Origin: Streptomyces sp. NBC_00775
Lineage (GTDB): Bacteria > Actinomycetota > Actinomycetes > Streptomycetales > Streptomycetaceae
DNA: 64,000 nt
Direction of reading: 5' to 3'
NCBI RefSeq assembly: GCF_036347135.1
Contig: NZ_CP108938.1
Span: 4,402,001 to 4,466,000 of the forward strand
The notes under the pieces are model-generated. The model was not told the origin of the DNA. It worked only from the letters and a program-made list of their open reading frames with translations, and made no database searches. Shown piece by piece: positions 9,902 through 18,889 of the stretch. Position 1 is the first letter of the stretch. Each line of letters begins with the position of its first letter. Made by a program: the position numbers and the translations under genes.

Positions 9902-10597
9902 TCAGGCCTGCTTGAAGCCCCGGTGCAGCGCCACGACGCCGCCCGTCAGGTTCCGCCAGGCCACCTTCGACCAGCCCGCCTTGCGCAGCCGCTCGGCCAG
10001 TTCGGGCTGGTTCGGCCAGGCGCGGATGGACTCGGCGAGGTAGACGTACGCGTCGGGGTTGGAGGAGACCGCGCGGGCGACCGGCGGCAGCGCGCGCATC
10101 AGGTACTCGGTGTACACCGTGCGGAACGGCGCCCACGTGGGGTGCGAGAACTCGCAGATCACGACACGGCCGCCGGGCTTGGTCACCCGGTACAGCTCGC
10201 TCAGCGCGGCGTCGGTGTCCTGCACGTTGCGCAGTCCGAAGGAGATCGTGACCGCGTCGAAGGTGTCGTCCTTGAAGGGCAGCTTCGTCGCGTCGCCCGC
10301 CGTGAGCGGCAGCCAGGGGTGGTTCCTCTTGCCGACCCGGAGCATGCCGAGGGAGAAGTCGCAGGGCACGACGTACGCGCCGGTGCGGGCGAAGGGGAGG
10401 GACGAGGTCGCCGTACCGGCCGCCAGGTCCAGGATCTTCTGCGCGGGCCGGGCGTCGACGGCCTTCGCGACCTCCCGGCGCCACACCCGGTCCTGCCCGA
10501 GCGACAGCAGGTCGTTCGTCAGGTCGTACCGTTCCGCCACGTCGTCGAACATCGAAGCGACTTCGTGCGGCTGCTTGTCCAGGGATGCGCGGGTCAC
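9902..10597 (-). CDS. menG: Demethylmenaquinone methyltransferase (MenG/UbiE family)
   Basis: SAM-dependent C-methyltransferase for the last step of menaquinone synthesis. 231 residues. UbiE/MenG features: [30 protein letters not shown] start (residues 16-41), SAM motif [12 protein letters not shown] (55-66), and [24 protein letters not shown], the family signature, at 120-143. The GTG at 10597 begins the conserved [17 protein letters not shown] sequence; the reading frame stays open far upstream but that part is non-coding. Fits with mqnC in this window as part of the futalosine menaquinone route. Confidence 0.94.
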   Translation of the reverse strand: MTRASLDKQPHEVASMFDDVAERYDLTNDLLSLGQDRVWRREVAKAVDARPAQKILDLAAGTATSSLPFARTGAYVVPCDFSLGMLRVGKRNHPWLPLTAGDATKLPFKDDTFDAVTISFGLRNVQDTDAALSELYRVTKPGGRVVICEFSHPTWAPFRTVYTEYLMRALPPVARAVSSNPDAYVYLAESIRAWPNQPELAERLRKAGWSKVAWRNLTGGVVALHRGFKQA

Positions 10598-10703
10598 GGT
10601 CCCATTGTGGCAGTACGAGCCGGGCGACTCTCCAGCGCCCGGCCCGTACGCCGGTCTTATGCGACCCCCTCGGCTCCCCTCGGCGCCCCTCTCGGGGAGC
10701 CCC

Positions 10704-10748
10704 CGGAGGCCACCCCGGGGAACCCCTCGGAGGCCACTCCCGGGGAAC
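10704..10748. repeat. Two direct ~20-bp GC-rich repeats
   Basis: CGGAGGCCAC followed by (T)CCCGGGGAAC occurs at 10704-10723 and, with one extra T, at 10728-10748, in the 167-base gap between the acyltransferase stop and menG. The CCCCGGGG cores are self-complementary, so the pair may act as a terminator-like structure. Confidence 0.5.
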
Positions 10749-10764
10749 TCCGCGGGGGCCGCCC

Positions 10765-12210
10765 TCAGGGCAGCAGCTTCGGCTTCTTCTTCGCGGCCAC
10801 GTCCTCGACCCAGCCGAACAGCGGGATCGCGACCCAGATCAGCACCCATCCGATGCCGAACATGAACCACTGGCTCTCCAGCGGCAGCCACTTCTCGAAG
10901 GCGGGCACCTTCCAGAACTGGTCGATCAGCGGTACCGCGAGGATCAGGGCGATCTCGTGCCAGAGGTAGATCGTCACCGCGCGCCCGTTGAAGATCGTCA
11001 CGATCCGGTCGAGCCGCTTGAAGCGGGCGAGCCATGCGAAGTCGACGTTGTAGTACGCCTTGAAGTACATCAGCAGCGTGACGAAGCCGGCCGACCAGAA
11101 GGCCTGGGCGATCGGGATCTCGTCCAGGTCGTAGGTGCCGAACTCCCCTTGGTGGCCGAAGGCGAACCAGCCGCCGTACCCGAGCGCGGCCAGCGACGCC
11201 AGCACCACCAGGGCGGGCTTCAGCCGCTGGAGCACGCCCTCGCGGTGCGCGAAGCCGACGAGCCAGCAGAACAGATAGGTGGCCAGGTCGGTGATGGCGC
11301 TGCCGAAGCGGTCCCACGGCGGCGTCCAGCCGTACTGGAAGACCACGATCGGCACGAGGGAGAGGAGCAGGACCGGGATGGGGGCCTTGCGGAAGATCCA
11401 CAGGAGCAGCGGGGAGAGCAGCACGAACCAGAGGTACGTGCGCAGGTACCAGAGGATCTCCCAGGCCTGGATGCCCCAGTGGTTGCCCGGCGGGTCGCCG
11501 ACCGGGACGACCCAGAAGACGATCTGCCAGCCCGGCATCCAGTCGTGGATCATCATCGCGACCACGACGAAGAAGCCCCAGAACCAGAAGGGCGGCAGCA
11601 GCCGCCGCATCCGGCTCTTGACCACCTTGAACGCGGGGCGCTCCAGGGACTTGGCCATCAGGGTGCCGGCGAGCGCGAACATCACGCCCATGGAGGGGAA
11701 GACCATGCCGGCCCAGGCCCACCCGAACGTGTGGTACGTGACGACGCGGACCAGGGCGACGGCGCGCAGGGCGTCGAAGTAGCGGTCACGGCCGCCGGCT
11801 TTCGCCTTCGGCTTCGGCTCCTCCGGTTCCGTGGGCGGCGGCTCCTCCACCGCAGCGGGAGCGGGGGTCTGAGCGGGGGGCTCGGACGGAACGGCGTCCA
11901 GCTGAGCGGTGGTGGAGGCCGCTTCCGGTTTCTCGGGCGCGTACGACCACGGCTGCTCGTACTGCGTGGGCTGTACGGGCTGCGCGTACGGCTGCTGCGC
12001 GGGCTGGGCGTACGGCTGCGGCTGGGCATAGCCCTGGCCGTATCCCTGGTCGTACTGGGGGTACCCCTGCCCGTACTGCTGGGGCGGGGCCTGCTGCCCC
12101 CCGTACCCGCCGTAGCCGTAACCCTGCTGGCCCTGCTGGCCCTGCGGCCCTTGCGGCCCTTGCCGTCCCTGTTGCCCCTGTTGTCCTTGTTGTTCCGAGC
12201 CCCAGCTCAT
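10765..12210 (-). CDS. Membrane acyltransferase (acyltransferase 3 family) with Q/G/Y-rich N-terminal tail
   Basis: 481 residues. The first ~110 are a low-complexity tail of Gln, Gly, Tyr and Pro (repeats such as QQGQQG and [13 protein letters not shown]), then a Pro/Glu linker. From about residue 143 ([20 protein letters not shown]) the protein is a multi-pass acyltransferase-3 membrane protein with the family's RxxxxLRxxA and H in an early helix. Such enzymes O-acylate glycans. The ATG directly follows the stop of the glycosyltransferase gene (TAGATG), implying coupled translation and a shared role in modifying an extracellular polysaccharide. Confidence 0.88.
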   Translation of the reverse strand: MSWGSEQQGQQGQQGRQGPQGPQGQQGQQGYGYGGYGGQQAPPQQYGQGYPQYDQGYGQGYAQPQPYAQPAQQPYAQPVQPTQYEQPWSYAPEKPEAASTTAQLDAVPSEPPAQTPAPAAVEEPPPTEPEEPKPKAKAGGRDRYFDALRAVALVRVVTYHTFGWAWAGMVFPSMGVMFALAGTLMAKSLERPAFKVVKSRMRRLLPPFWFWGFFVVVAMMIHDWMPGWQIVFWVVPVGDPPGNHWGIQAWEILWYLRTYLWFVLLSPLLLWIFRKAPIPVLLLSLVPIVVFQYGWTPPWDRFGSAITDLATYLFCWLVGFAHREGVLQRLKPALVVLASLAALGYGGWFAFGHQGEFGTYDLDEIPIAQAFWSAGFVTLLMYFKAYYNVDFAWLARFKRLDRIVTIFNGRAVTIYLWHEIALILAVPLIDQFWKVPAFEKWLPLESQWFMFGIGWVLIWVAIPLFGWVEDVAAKKKPKLLP

Positions 12211-14541
12211 CTAGCTCACTCCTGCCGGAGTCCCGACCTCACCCGTGCGCTTGAGCTTCTGCCAGCGCAGACGTCCGCCGGTCAGGGCCGTGACGCAGGA
12301 GTGGATCAGAACGAGGTACATCATCTGGCGGTACGCGAGTTGCTGCAGCGGCAGCATCGCGAGATAGCGGTACTTCTCCCGGTCGAGTCGGAACGCGTAG
12401 GCCGCGCAGACCAGTTGGACGGCGAGGACGGCCAGCCAGGCGAGCAGCGCGGCCTGGAAGTCCACGAAGATCATCGAGTAGACGGTGAACACGTCGATGA
12501 GCGGCGCGAAGACCGGCGTGACGATCTGGAAGAGCACGACCAGGGGCATGCCCACGCGGCCGAAGCGGCCCGAAGGCCCCTTGTCCGTCAGGGACTTGCG
12601 GTGCTTCCACAGCGCCTGCATGGTGCCGTACGACCAGCGGTAGCGCTGCGACCACAGCTGCTTCAGCGAACCGGGCGCCTCCGTCCAGGCCTTGGCGTGC
12701 TCCTGGTAGACGACCCGCCAGCCCGCGCGGTGCATGGCGATGGTGATGTCGGTGTCCTCGGCGAGCGTGTCCTCGCTCATCCCGCCGACCTGGAGGACCG
12801 CGTCCCGGCGGAACGCGCCGATGGCGCCCGGGATGGTGGGCATGCAGCGCAGCAGGTCGTACATACGGCGGTCGAGGTTGAAGCCCATCACGTACTCGAT
12901 GTGCTGCCAGGCGCCGATCACAGTGTTGCGGTTGCCGACCTTGGCGTTGCCCGCGACCGCGCCGATCTCCGGGTCCGCGAAGGGCTGCACGAGCTGGTGC
13001 ACGGCGTCCGGCTCGAAGACCGTGTCGCCGTCCATCATCACGACGATGTCGTAACTCGCGTTGCGGACACCGTTGTTGAGGGCGGCCGGCTTGCCCGCGT
13101 TCTCCTGCCGGATGACGCGGACGTTCGGCATGCCGAGCGACTCGGCGATCTCGGACGTGTTGTCCTCGGAACCGTCGTCGACGACGATGATCTCGATCGG
13201 ATGGGTGCTCTTCGCCAGCGACTTGAGGGTGTTGGCGATGCACTCCTTCTCGTTGTACGCGGGCACGATCACGGTCACCGGCCGGGTGACCGTCGGGCCC
13301 CAGCTGAACTTCCCGCCCCTGCCGCGCTTCCTGTTGCGCTGTCTGTAGTGGCGGCGGGCGAGGATCAGCATCATCCCGAACCGGCCCATCACGGCGACGC
13401 CGACGACGACCAGGAACCAGGACAGCGCCGGTACGACCCATTCGGCGACCGCGACCGCCCAGATGAGGGCCTTGCCCTCGTAGAGCGTGGTGCCGGTGGC
13501 CGTACGGTGAGCGGCCTGCGCGGTGTTGATCTTGACTGCCGTGCCCGAACCCGCGGCCGTACCCGAACCCGAGGCCTTGCCCGTGACACCGGGCGGCTGC
13601 TGACCGGCCTGCTGACCGGCTCCGGCGGCCTGCCCCGCGCCGCTCGCCCGCGCGGCCTGGTTCAGCTTGGCCTGGGCGCCGCTGACCGTGGTGAAGGTGT
13701 AGCCCTTCGCCTTCATCTTCTTGATGTACGTGTCGAGCGCCTTGACCGTCTGCGAACGGTCACCGCCCGCGTCGTGCATGAGGACGATGGCGCCCTTGTT
13801 CTTCTTCGGCGTGGCCCACTGGACGATCTTCGAGACGCCCGGCTTCTTCCAGTCGTCGCTGTCGGTGTTGACGAAGACGCTGGTGTAGCCCAGGCCGCCG
13901 ATCTCCTGGTAGACCGGCCAGCTGTAGTTGTCGACGGCGTTGATCTCCGACGAGTACGGGGCACGGAACAGCGTGGTGGTGACGCCCGCCGCGCCCGCGA
14001 GGGCCAGCTGGGTCTGCAGCAGCTCGCGCTTGAGGCGCGCCGTGCTCTGGTACGAGAGGTCGACGTGCGTGAAGGTGTGGATGCCGACCTCGTTGCCCTG
14101 GTCCACGAGGTTCTTCACCACGCTCGGGTAGCGCGAGACCATCGAGCCCACCATGAAGAAGGTGGCCTCGATGTCGTTGTCCTCAAGGACCTTGAGGACC
14201 TGCGGAGTCCACTCCCCGGTCGGCCCGTCGTCGAAGGTGAGCACGATGGTCTTCTTGGGCACGGACTGGGTCTTCGCCGTGCCGTTGTTGAAGGTCAGGA
14301 TGGGGCCGCCGTCAAGGATCTTCTCGGGGACCTTGTCGTAGGCCGCGCCGTCGCGTACGCGCGAGTCGTTGCCGATCTAGGAGCGCAGGTAGCCGTCGAG
14401 CAGCATCACGCTGGTGAGTCCGAGCAGGAGCAGCAGGGCGAGGATGACACGCGGCTTCTGCAGCGCCGCGGCCTTGCCGGCCGCCCGCTCCATCTTGGAG
14501 GGGGCGCGCCGACGGCCGCGCGAGGGCGTCGTCGTAGTCAT
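12211..14541 (-). pseudogene. Polysaccharide deacetylase / family 2 glycosyltransferase, interrupted by in-frame TAG
   Basis: One continuous frame of 777 codons from the ATG at 14541. Codons 1-54 encode a basic start and one membrane helix (ILALLLLLGLTSVMLL); codon 55 (14377-14379) is TAG; reading then continues in frame with recognisable sequence. Domains: NodB-type deacetylase (TFDDGP near residue 100, HTFTHVDLSY, MHDAGGDRSQT), then a membrane-anchored GT2 with DGDT, EDTD and QRYRW, the hallmarks of processive synthases, and C-terminal membrane segments. A restart at the GTG at 14262 would keep both enzymatic domains but lose the N-terminal anchor; it lacks a clear ribosome site. Nonsense mutation, sequencing error, or true split gene cannot be separated here. 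Confidence 0.8.
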
Positions 14542-14560
14542 GAGAGTGGGTGCGTCCCGG

Positions 14561-14926
14561 TCACTTGGCGCCTGTGGAGGCGGACACGGAGGGAGCGGAG
14601 GAGGGCGGGGTGCCGGTGGGAACGCCGCTGGGGGCGATGCCGCCCTGCGGCTGCAGGTTGCCGCCCGGAGCGGAACCGGACTGGCCGCCGCCGAAGGGGA
14701 ACAGCGAGGACGGCGTCAGCGAGGTGCCCCAGCCCATGAAGGCCATGCCGAGCACGGCCGCGTAGCCGAGACATACGACGCCGATCAGGATGCCGACTCT
14801 GCGCAGCAGGCGGGCTCTGCGCCCAGAGTTGTCGACGAACACGGGACCTTCCAGGGCCCCGCTGCCGCGTTTGCGGCGGCGTCCGCGCACTTCGGCGCGG
14901 CTTTCGATGACTGACTCGGATTGCAT
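14561..14926 (-). CDS. Small single-pass membrane protein upstream of deacetylase/glycosyltransferase
   Basis: 121 residues, no family recognised. A basic cytosolic N-terminus (RGRRRKRG, RRARLLRR) precedes one membrane helix at about residues 45-67 (GILIGVVCLGYAAVLGMAFM), and the outer tail is rich in Ser, Pro and Gly. It ends 19 bases before the deacetylase/glycosyltransferase ATG, so the order membrane protein, deacetylase/GT2, acyltransferase looks like one operon for a surface glycan. The protein could be an accessory subunit; this is inference from position. Confidence 0.75.
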   Translation of the reverse strand: MQSESVIESRAEVRGRRRKRGSGALEGPVFVDNSGRRARLLRRVGILIGVVCLGYAAVLGMAFMGWGTSLTPSSLFPFGGGQSGSAPGGNLQPQGGIAPSGVPTGTPPSSAPSVSASTGAK

Positions 14927-14965
14927 TCCCCGGATATTAGGAGGCCTTTATGTGGCCAATTCCAA

Positions 14966-14985
14966 GGTTCTCATGTGAGAGAACC
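14966..14985. promoter_or_regulatory. Perfect inverted repeat in the GH18 upstream region
   Basis: GGTTCTC and GAGAACC are separated by six bases, a 20-bp dyad located between the divergent membrane-protein and GH18 genes. Operator or hairpin; regulator unknown. Confidence 0.45.
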
Positions 14986-14990
14986 ATGAG

Positions 14991-15006
14991 ACTGGCCCCA
15001 ACCTGT
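14991..15006. promoter_or_regulatory. DasR-like (dre) site candidate
   Basis: ACTGGCCCCAACCTGT matches 11 of 16 positions of the DasR element ACTGGTCTAGACCAGT, keeping the outer ACTGG and ACC half-site bases. DasR controls chitin and N-acetylglucosamine genes in Streptomyces and the downstream gene is a GH18 protein, but the match is partial and 228 bases from the start codon. Confidence 0.3.
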
Positions 15007-15233
15007 TCATTCCCTGAGAGAATCCATGAACATCTGCGCAGCTCAGGCCCAATACATACAGACCTTATGCCCCATTTTCACGACCGATTCATCCGATGTG
15101 CACCCATTTTCCTATGCACTTTCCATGCACCTTCCGCGTTTCTGGATCTCCATCGGATGTGCCACCTTTGAACTCCGGAATCGCACTTTGTTTCCGTCCT
15201 GAGACAGAAATCACGAGAGCGGGTGCATGTGCA

Positions 15234-16274
15234 ATGAGGAGTTTCCTGAAGCCGGCCGCCGGGCTCGTCTGCCTGGTGGCTCTGGCCTGTGCGGGGTGCT
15301 CCTCGGGCGGTGACGACACGTCGGACGCCGCGCCCTCGCAGACCCCGCGGACGAGTGCGGCACCCTCCGAGAGCGAGTCGTCGTCGTCCTCGTCCTCCAC
15401 CTCGTACGCCCCGTACGTGAGCGCCACCACCGCGTCCGACATGGACTCGACCGGGTCACCGACGACGTACAACCTGGCCTTCGTGATCTCGGACGGCAGC
15501 GACTGTGCGGCGAAGTGGAACGGCACGTACGCCATCGGCAACGCGGCCGTGAAGTCCCGGATCTCGGCGCTCAAGGAGTCCGGCGCGAGCGTGCGCGTCT
15601 CCTTCGGCGGGGCGTCCGGGAAGGAGCTGGCGTCCACCTGCGACAACGTGACCAAGCTGGCCGCGGCCTACGGGGCGGCGCTGGATGCCGCCGGGTCGAC
15701 GCAGGCGGACTTCGACATCGAGGGCGACCAGCTGACCGACTCCGCCTCGGTCAAGATGCGCTCGGCGGCGATCGCGGTGCTCCAGAAGGAGCGCCCCGAT
15801 CTGAAGGTCTCCTTCACGCTGCCGGTCATGCCGTCCGGCCTCGACTCCGACAGCCTGGCGCTGCTGGAGTCCGCCAACGACTTCTCCGTGAAGGTCTCCA
15901 CCGTCAACATCATGACGATGAACTACGGCACCTCGTACAGCGGTGACATGGGCGACTACGCCATCACGTCCGCCAAGGCGGCCCACGATCAGCTGGAGGA
16001 CGTCTTCGGGCTGTCCAGCGCGGGGGCGTGGCAGGGGCTCGCCCTCACGTCGATGATCGGGGACAACGACGTCTCGGGCGAGACGTTCACCCTCTCGGAC
16101 GCGGCGCAGGTACGGGCGTTCGCTGAGGAGAAGGAGGTGGCGTGGGTGTCCATGTGGTCGACGTTCCGGGATCAGCAGTGCGAGGACGATGACTCTGCGT
16201 CTGATGATGCGGCTACTGATTGCAGCGGGGTTGAGCAGGACTCGGGGGCGTTTGCTGAGGCGTTCGCTGGGTGA
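15234..16274 (+). CDS. GH18 family glycoside hydrolase, putative lipoprotein
   Basis: 346 residues. The signal MRSFLKPAAGLVCLVALACAGC suggests lipidation at Cys22 (the lipobox CAGC is slightly atypical) and is followed by a Ser-rich linker. The catalytic domain has the GH18 core DFDIEGD with Glu163 as acid/base (DxxDxDxE-like), the strand VNIMTMNYG and the closing AWVSMWSTF typical of chitinase-like barrels. It probably acts on chitin or GlcNAc-containing glycans at the cell surface. The ATG at 15234 is chosen because it begins the signal peptide; the longer frame upstream is AT-rich leader DNA. Confidence 0.87.
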   Translation: MRSFLKPAAGLVCLVALACAGCSSGGDDTSDAAPSQTPRTSAAPSESESSSSSSSTSYAPYVSATTASDMDSTGSPTTYNLAFVISDGSDCAAKWNGTYAIGNAAVKSRISALKESGASVRVSFGGASGKELASTCDNVTKLAAAYGAALDAAGSTQADFDIEGDQLTDSASVKMRSAAIAVLQKERPDLKVSFTLPVMPSGLDSDSLALLESANDFSVKVSTVNIMTMNYGTSYSGDMGDYAITSAKAAHDQLEDVFGLSSAGAWQGLALTSMIGDNDVSGETFTLSDAAQVRAFAEEKEVAWVSMWSTFRDQQCEDDDSASDDAATDCSGVEQDSGAFAEAFAG

Positions 16275-16302
16275 GTTTGTCGGGAGCGGGTCGTCTGTGG
16301 CT

Positions 16303-16324
16303 GGGCGCGCAGTTCCTCGCGCCC
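16303..16324. terminator. Streptomyces-type GGGCGCG...CGCGCCC hairpin
   Basis: GGGCGCG and CGCGCCC enclose CAGTTCCT, a motif that recurs downstream of many Streptomyces genes. It lies between the convergent GH18 and imidazolonepropionase-like genes. Confidence 0.65.
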
Positions 16325-16364
16325 CTACAGGCAGGGCGCTTCCGAACCCCTTGGCTGACAGGGC

Positions 16365-16814
16365 TCAGCGGCGTCTGTGCACCAAGCGGCCCGCGCACAC
16401 CGTCGCGATGCACGCGCCGGTCTCGTCGAAGACGGCGAGGTCGGCGCGGGCCAGGTCGGTGATCGCTGTGGGGCGGGTGCGGGGCAGGACGAGCACGTCG
16501 TTGCGCTCGGCGGCGGCCCGCAGTTCGGGCGAGTCGGCGTGCTCCGCCAGGACCGCCACCGCGCCCAGCTTCAACACCGCGTGAATGCGTTCACGCGGTG
16601 TCGGCGCGTCCGGCAGTGGTCCCTCGTGGATGCGGGCGGGGCCGAGGACGCCGGGCCAGCGGCGTACGCGGGCCCCCGGGAACCTCTCCTGGAGCTCGCT
16701 CAGCGGCCCCGTGGCGGCGACCCTCGCGCCCTCCACCACGACGGCACCGCCCTTGACGGGCGCGGAGTCGTCCCACCCGAACCGCAGCTCGTCCGCGGCG
16801 TGAATCGTCAGCAT
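16365..16814 (-). CDS. Imidazolonepropionase-like (amidohydrolase composite) short protein
   Basis: 149 residues resembling only the small beta-sandwich part of amidohydrolases: an N-terminal strand set (MLTIHAADEL ... GGAVVVEGARVAATGP) and a C-terminal segment RADLAVFDETGACIATVCAGRLV. The metal-binding barrel is absent; only HEGPLPDAP hints at where it would start. It begins 7 bases after the mqnC stop, in the place where an aminodeoxyfutalosine deaminase gene might be expected. It may be a non-catalytic remnant or an accessory protein; function unknown. Confidence 0.72.
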   Translation of the reverse strand: MLTIHAADELRFGWDDSAPVKGGAVVVEGARVAATGPLSELQERFPGARVRRWPGVLGPARIHEGPLPDAPTPRERIHAVLKLGAVAVLAEHADSPELRAAAERNDVLVLPRTRPTAITDLARADLAVFDETGACIATVCAGRLVHRRR

Positions 16815-16821
16815 TCTCAGG

Positions 16822-18021
16822 TCAGTTGGACGCGAGCAGCTTCAGCTCGGGATGTGCCGTGCCGCCCTCGATCGCGGTCGAGGAGATGTGGGACATGACC
16901 CGCTCGTCGACCGGGTCGTTCGCCGGGTCGTCGTGCACGACGATGTGCTCGTACGTCGTGGTCCGCTGGGCCGGGACACGGCCCGCCTTGCGGATCAGGT
17001 CGATGATCTCCATGCGGTTGGAGCGGTGCTTGGCGCCCGCCGAGGAGACGACGTTCTCCTCCAGCATGATCGAGCCGAGGTCGTCCGCGCCGTAGTGCAG
17101 GGAGAGCTGGCCGACCTCCTTGCCGGTGGTCAGCCAGGAGCCCTGGATGTGGGCGATGTTGTCCATGAACAGCCGCGCGATGGCGATCATCCGCAGGTAC
17201 TCGAAGAGCGTGGCCTGGGTGCGGCCCTTGAGGTGGTTGTTCTCGGGCTGGTACGTGTACGGGATGAAGGCGCGGAAGCCGCCCGTCCGGTCCTGTACGT
17301 CACGGATCATCCGCAGGTGCTCGATGCGCTCGGCGTTGGTCTCGCCGGTGCCCATCAGCATGGTGGACGTCGACTCGACACCCAGCCCGTGCGCGGTCTC
17401 CATGATCTCCAGCCAGCGCTCGCCGGACTCCTTGAGGGGCGCGATCGCCTTGCGGGGGCGCGCGGGAAGGAGTTCCGCGCCGGCGCCGGCGAAGGAGTCC
17501 AGACCGGCTGCGTGGATGCGCTGGATGGCCTCCTCGACACTCACCTTGGAGATACGGGCCATGTGCTCGACCTCGGACGCGCCAAGGGAGTGGATGACCA
17601 GCTGCGGGTACGCGGCCTTGATCGCGGCGAAGTGCTTCTCGTAGTACTCGACGCCGTAGTCCGGGTGGTGCCCGCCCTGGAACATGATCTGCGTACCGCC
17701 GAGCTCGACGGTCTCCGCGCAGCGGCGCAGGATGTCGTCGAGGTCGCGCGTCCAGCCCTTGTCGGTGTCCTTCGGGGCCGCGTAGAAGGCGCAGAACTTG
17801 CACGCCGTGACGCACACGTTCGTGTAGTTGATGTTGCGCTCGATGATGTACGTCGCGATGTGCTCCGTACCGGCGTACCTGCGACGGCGTACGGCGTCGG
17901 CGGCGGCGCCCAGCGCGTGCAGCGGGGCGTCGCGGTAGAGGTCGAGCGCCTCTTCCGGGGTGATCCGCCCACCCTCGGCGGCACGGTCGAGGACGGACTG
18001 AAGGTCGGCCTTCTCGGTCAC
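16822..18021 (-). CDS. mqnC: Cyclic dehypoxanthinylfutalosine synthase (MqnC)
   Basis: Radical SAM enzyme of the futalosine pathway that cyclises dehypoxanthine futalosine during menaquinone synthesis. 399 residues from the GTG at 18021, preceded by AAAGGGA. The cluster-binding cysteines are Cys70, Cys74 and Cys77 in NVCVTACKFCAFY. Typical MqnC segments follow: FQGGHHPDYGVEYYE, SLGASEVEHMARIS and GTGETNAERIEHL. The frame stays open upstream, but codons before 18021 are non-coding. Co-transcribed with the short imidazolonepropionase-like gene. Confidence 0.96.
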   Translation of the reverse strand: MTEKADLQSVLDRAAEGGRITPEEALDLYRDAPLHALGAAADAVRRRRYAGTEHIATYIIERNINYTNVCVTACKFCAFYAAPKDTDKGWTRDLDDILRRCAETVELGGTQIMFQGGHHPDYGVEYYEKHFAAIKAAYPQLVIHSLGASEVEHMARISKVSVEEAIQRIHAAGLDSFAGAGAELLPARPRKAIAPLKESGERWLEIMETAHGLGVESTSTMLMGTGETNAERIEHLRMIRDVQDRTGGFRAFIPYTYQPENNHLKGRTQATLFEYLRMIAIARLFMDNIAHIQGSWLTTGKEVGQLSLHYGADDLGSIMLEENVVSSAGAKHRSNRMEIIDLIRKAGRVPAQRTTTYEHIVVHDDPANDPVDERVMSHISSTAIEGGTAHPELKLLASN

Positions 18022-18092
18022 CGGGGCGTCCCTTTCGTAAGGGTTGAGGACGGACCGAACCAGCCTACGCCAGCCCCTTCGATCGCCCGACG

Positions 18093-18830
18093 TCAGGCCG
18101 TGTACGCCCCGATCAGGAGCCCCGCGTATGCCCCCGCGATCAGGAACGGGCCGAAGGGGATGGATGTCTTGCGCCCGGCGCGCCGCACCACGACGAGCCG
18201 CATCCCGTACAGCCCGCCGAACAGGAAGCCGGCGAAGGTCCCCAGGAACACCACACTCCAGCCGTACCAGCCGAGCACGGCGCCGAGGCCCAGCGCGAGC
18301 TTCACGTCCCCGAACCCCATGCCGTTCGGGTTGATGAGGAAGAGAAGGAAGTACGCGCCCCCGAGCGCGAGCGCCCCGAACAGCGCCGTCAGCCAGTCCC
18401 CCGCGTGCTCGGGCACCACCGCGACCGCCCCGAGCAGCGCGAGCGCGGCACCCGCGAGCGGCAGCGTGAGCACATCGGGCAGCCGCTGCACGGTGAAGTC
18501 CACGACGGCGAGCAGCACACCGAGGGGTGCGAGCAGCAGCCAGACCGCGAGCTCGGGCCGGGTACCGGTGGCGAGCGCGAGCCCGGCGCAGACCAGCGCG
18601 GTGGCGAGGGAGAGGAGCGGAGTGCCGGGGCCGTACCGGGTGCCGTCCGCGCACCGGGCGAGCCCGATCCAGCCGCGTGCGACCCCGGTGATCAGGTGCC
18701 CTTCGGGGCAGCGGTCGCGCCACGGCTGGTCCGGCTCGACGGAGAAGCGGTACGCGGCCCGGGGCACCAGCAGCCCGGCCGCGGCGCCCCAGAGGGCGGC
18801 GACGAGGGTCAGCCAGAGGTCGAGATCCAC
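18093..18830 (-). CDS. Prepilin peptidase (A24 family)
   Basis: 245-residue multi-pass membrane aspartyl protease that removes the leader peptide from Flp-type prepilins. The two catalytic aspartates are seen in VVDFTVQRLPD and in the GxGD motif GMGFGDVK. The GTG at 18830 follows GGGGGGAA, a strong ribosome site. No cytosolic methyltransferase domain is obvious, as in Tad-associated peptidases. It is the natural processing enzyme for the Flp and TadE proteins encoded at 28-30 kb. Confidence 0.9.
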   Translation of the reverse strand: MDLDLWLTLVAALWGAAAGLLVPRAAYRFSVEPDQPWRDRCPEGHLITGVARGWIGLARCADGTRYGPGTPLLSLATALVCAGLALATGTRPELAVWLLLAPLGVLLAVVDFTVQRLPDVLTLPLAGAALALLGAVAVVPEHAGDWLTALFGALALGGAYFLLFLINPNGMGFGDVKLALGLGAVLGWYGWSVVFLGTFAGFLFGGLYGMRLVVVRRAGRKTSIPFGPFLIAGAYAGLLIGAYTA

Positions 18831-18889
18831 GTGTTCCCCCCAGGAAGAGTCCGTTACGGCTGGGCTGGGCCCCGGCGCCTGGCGCCAGG

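Noticed and set aside
10585..14739. A 1384-codon plus-strand open frame
   Set aside because: It is the antisense shadow of the acyltransferase and deacetylase/glycosyltransferase genes; it has no known motif, is full of Arg/Asp/Glu/His typical of high-GC antisense frames and crosses several real genes.
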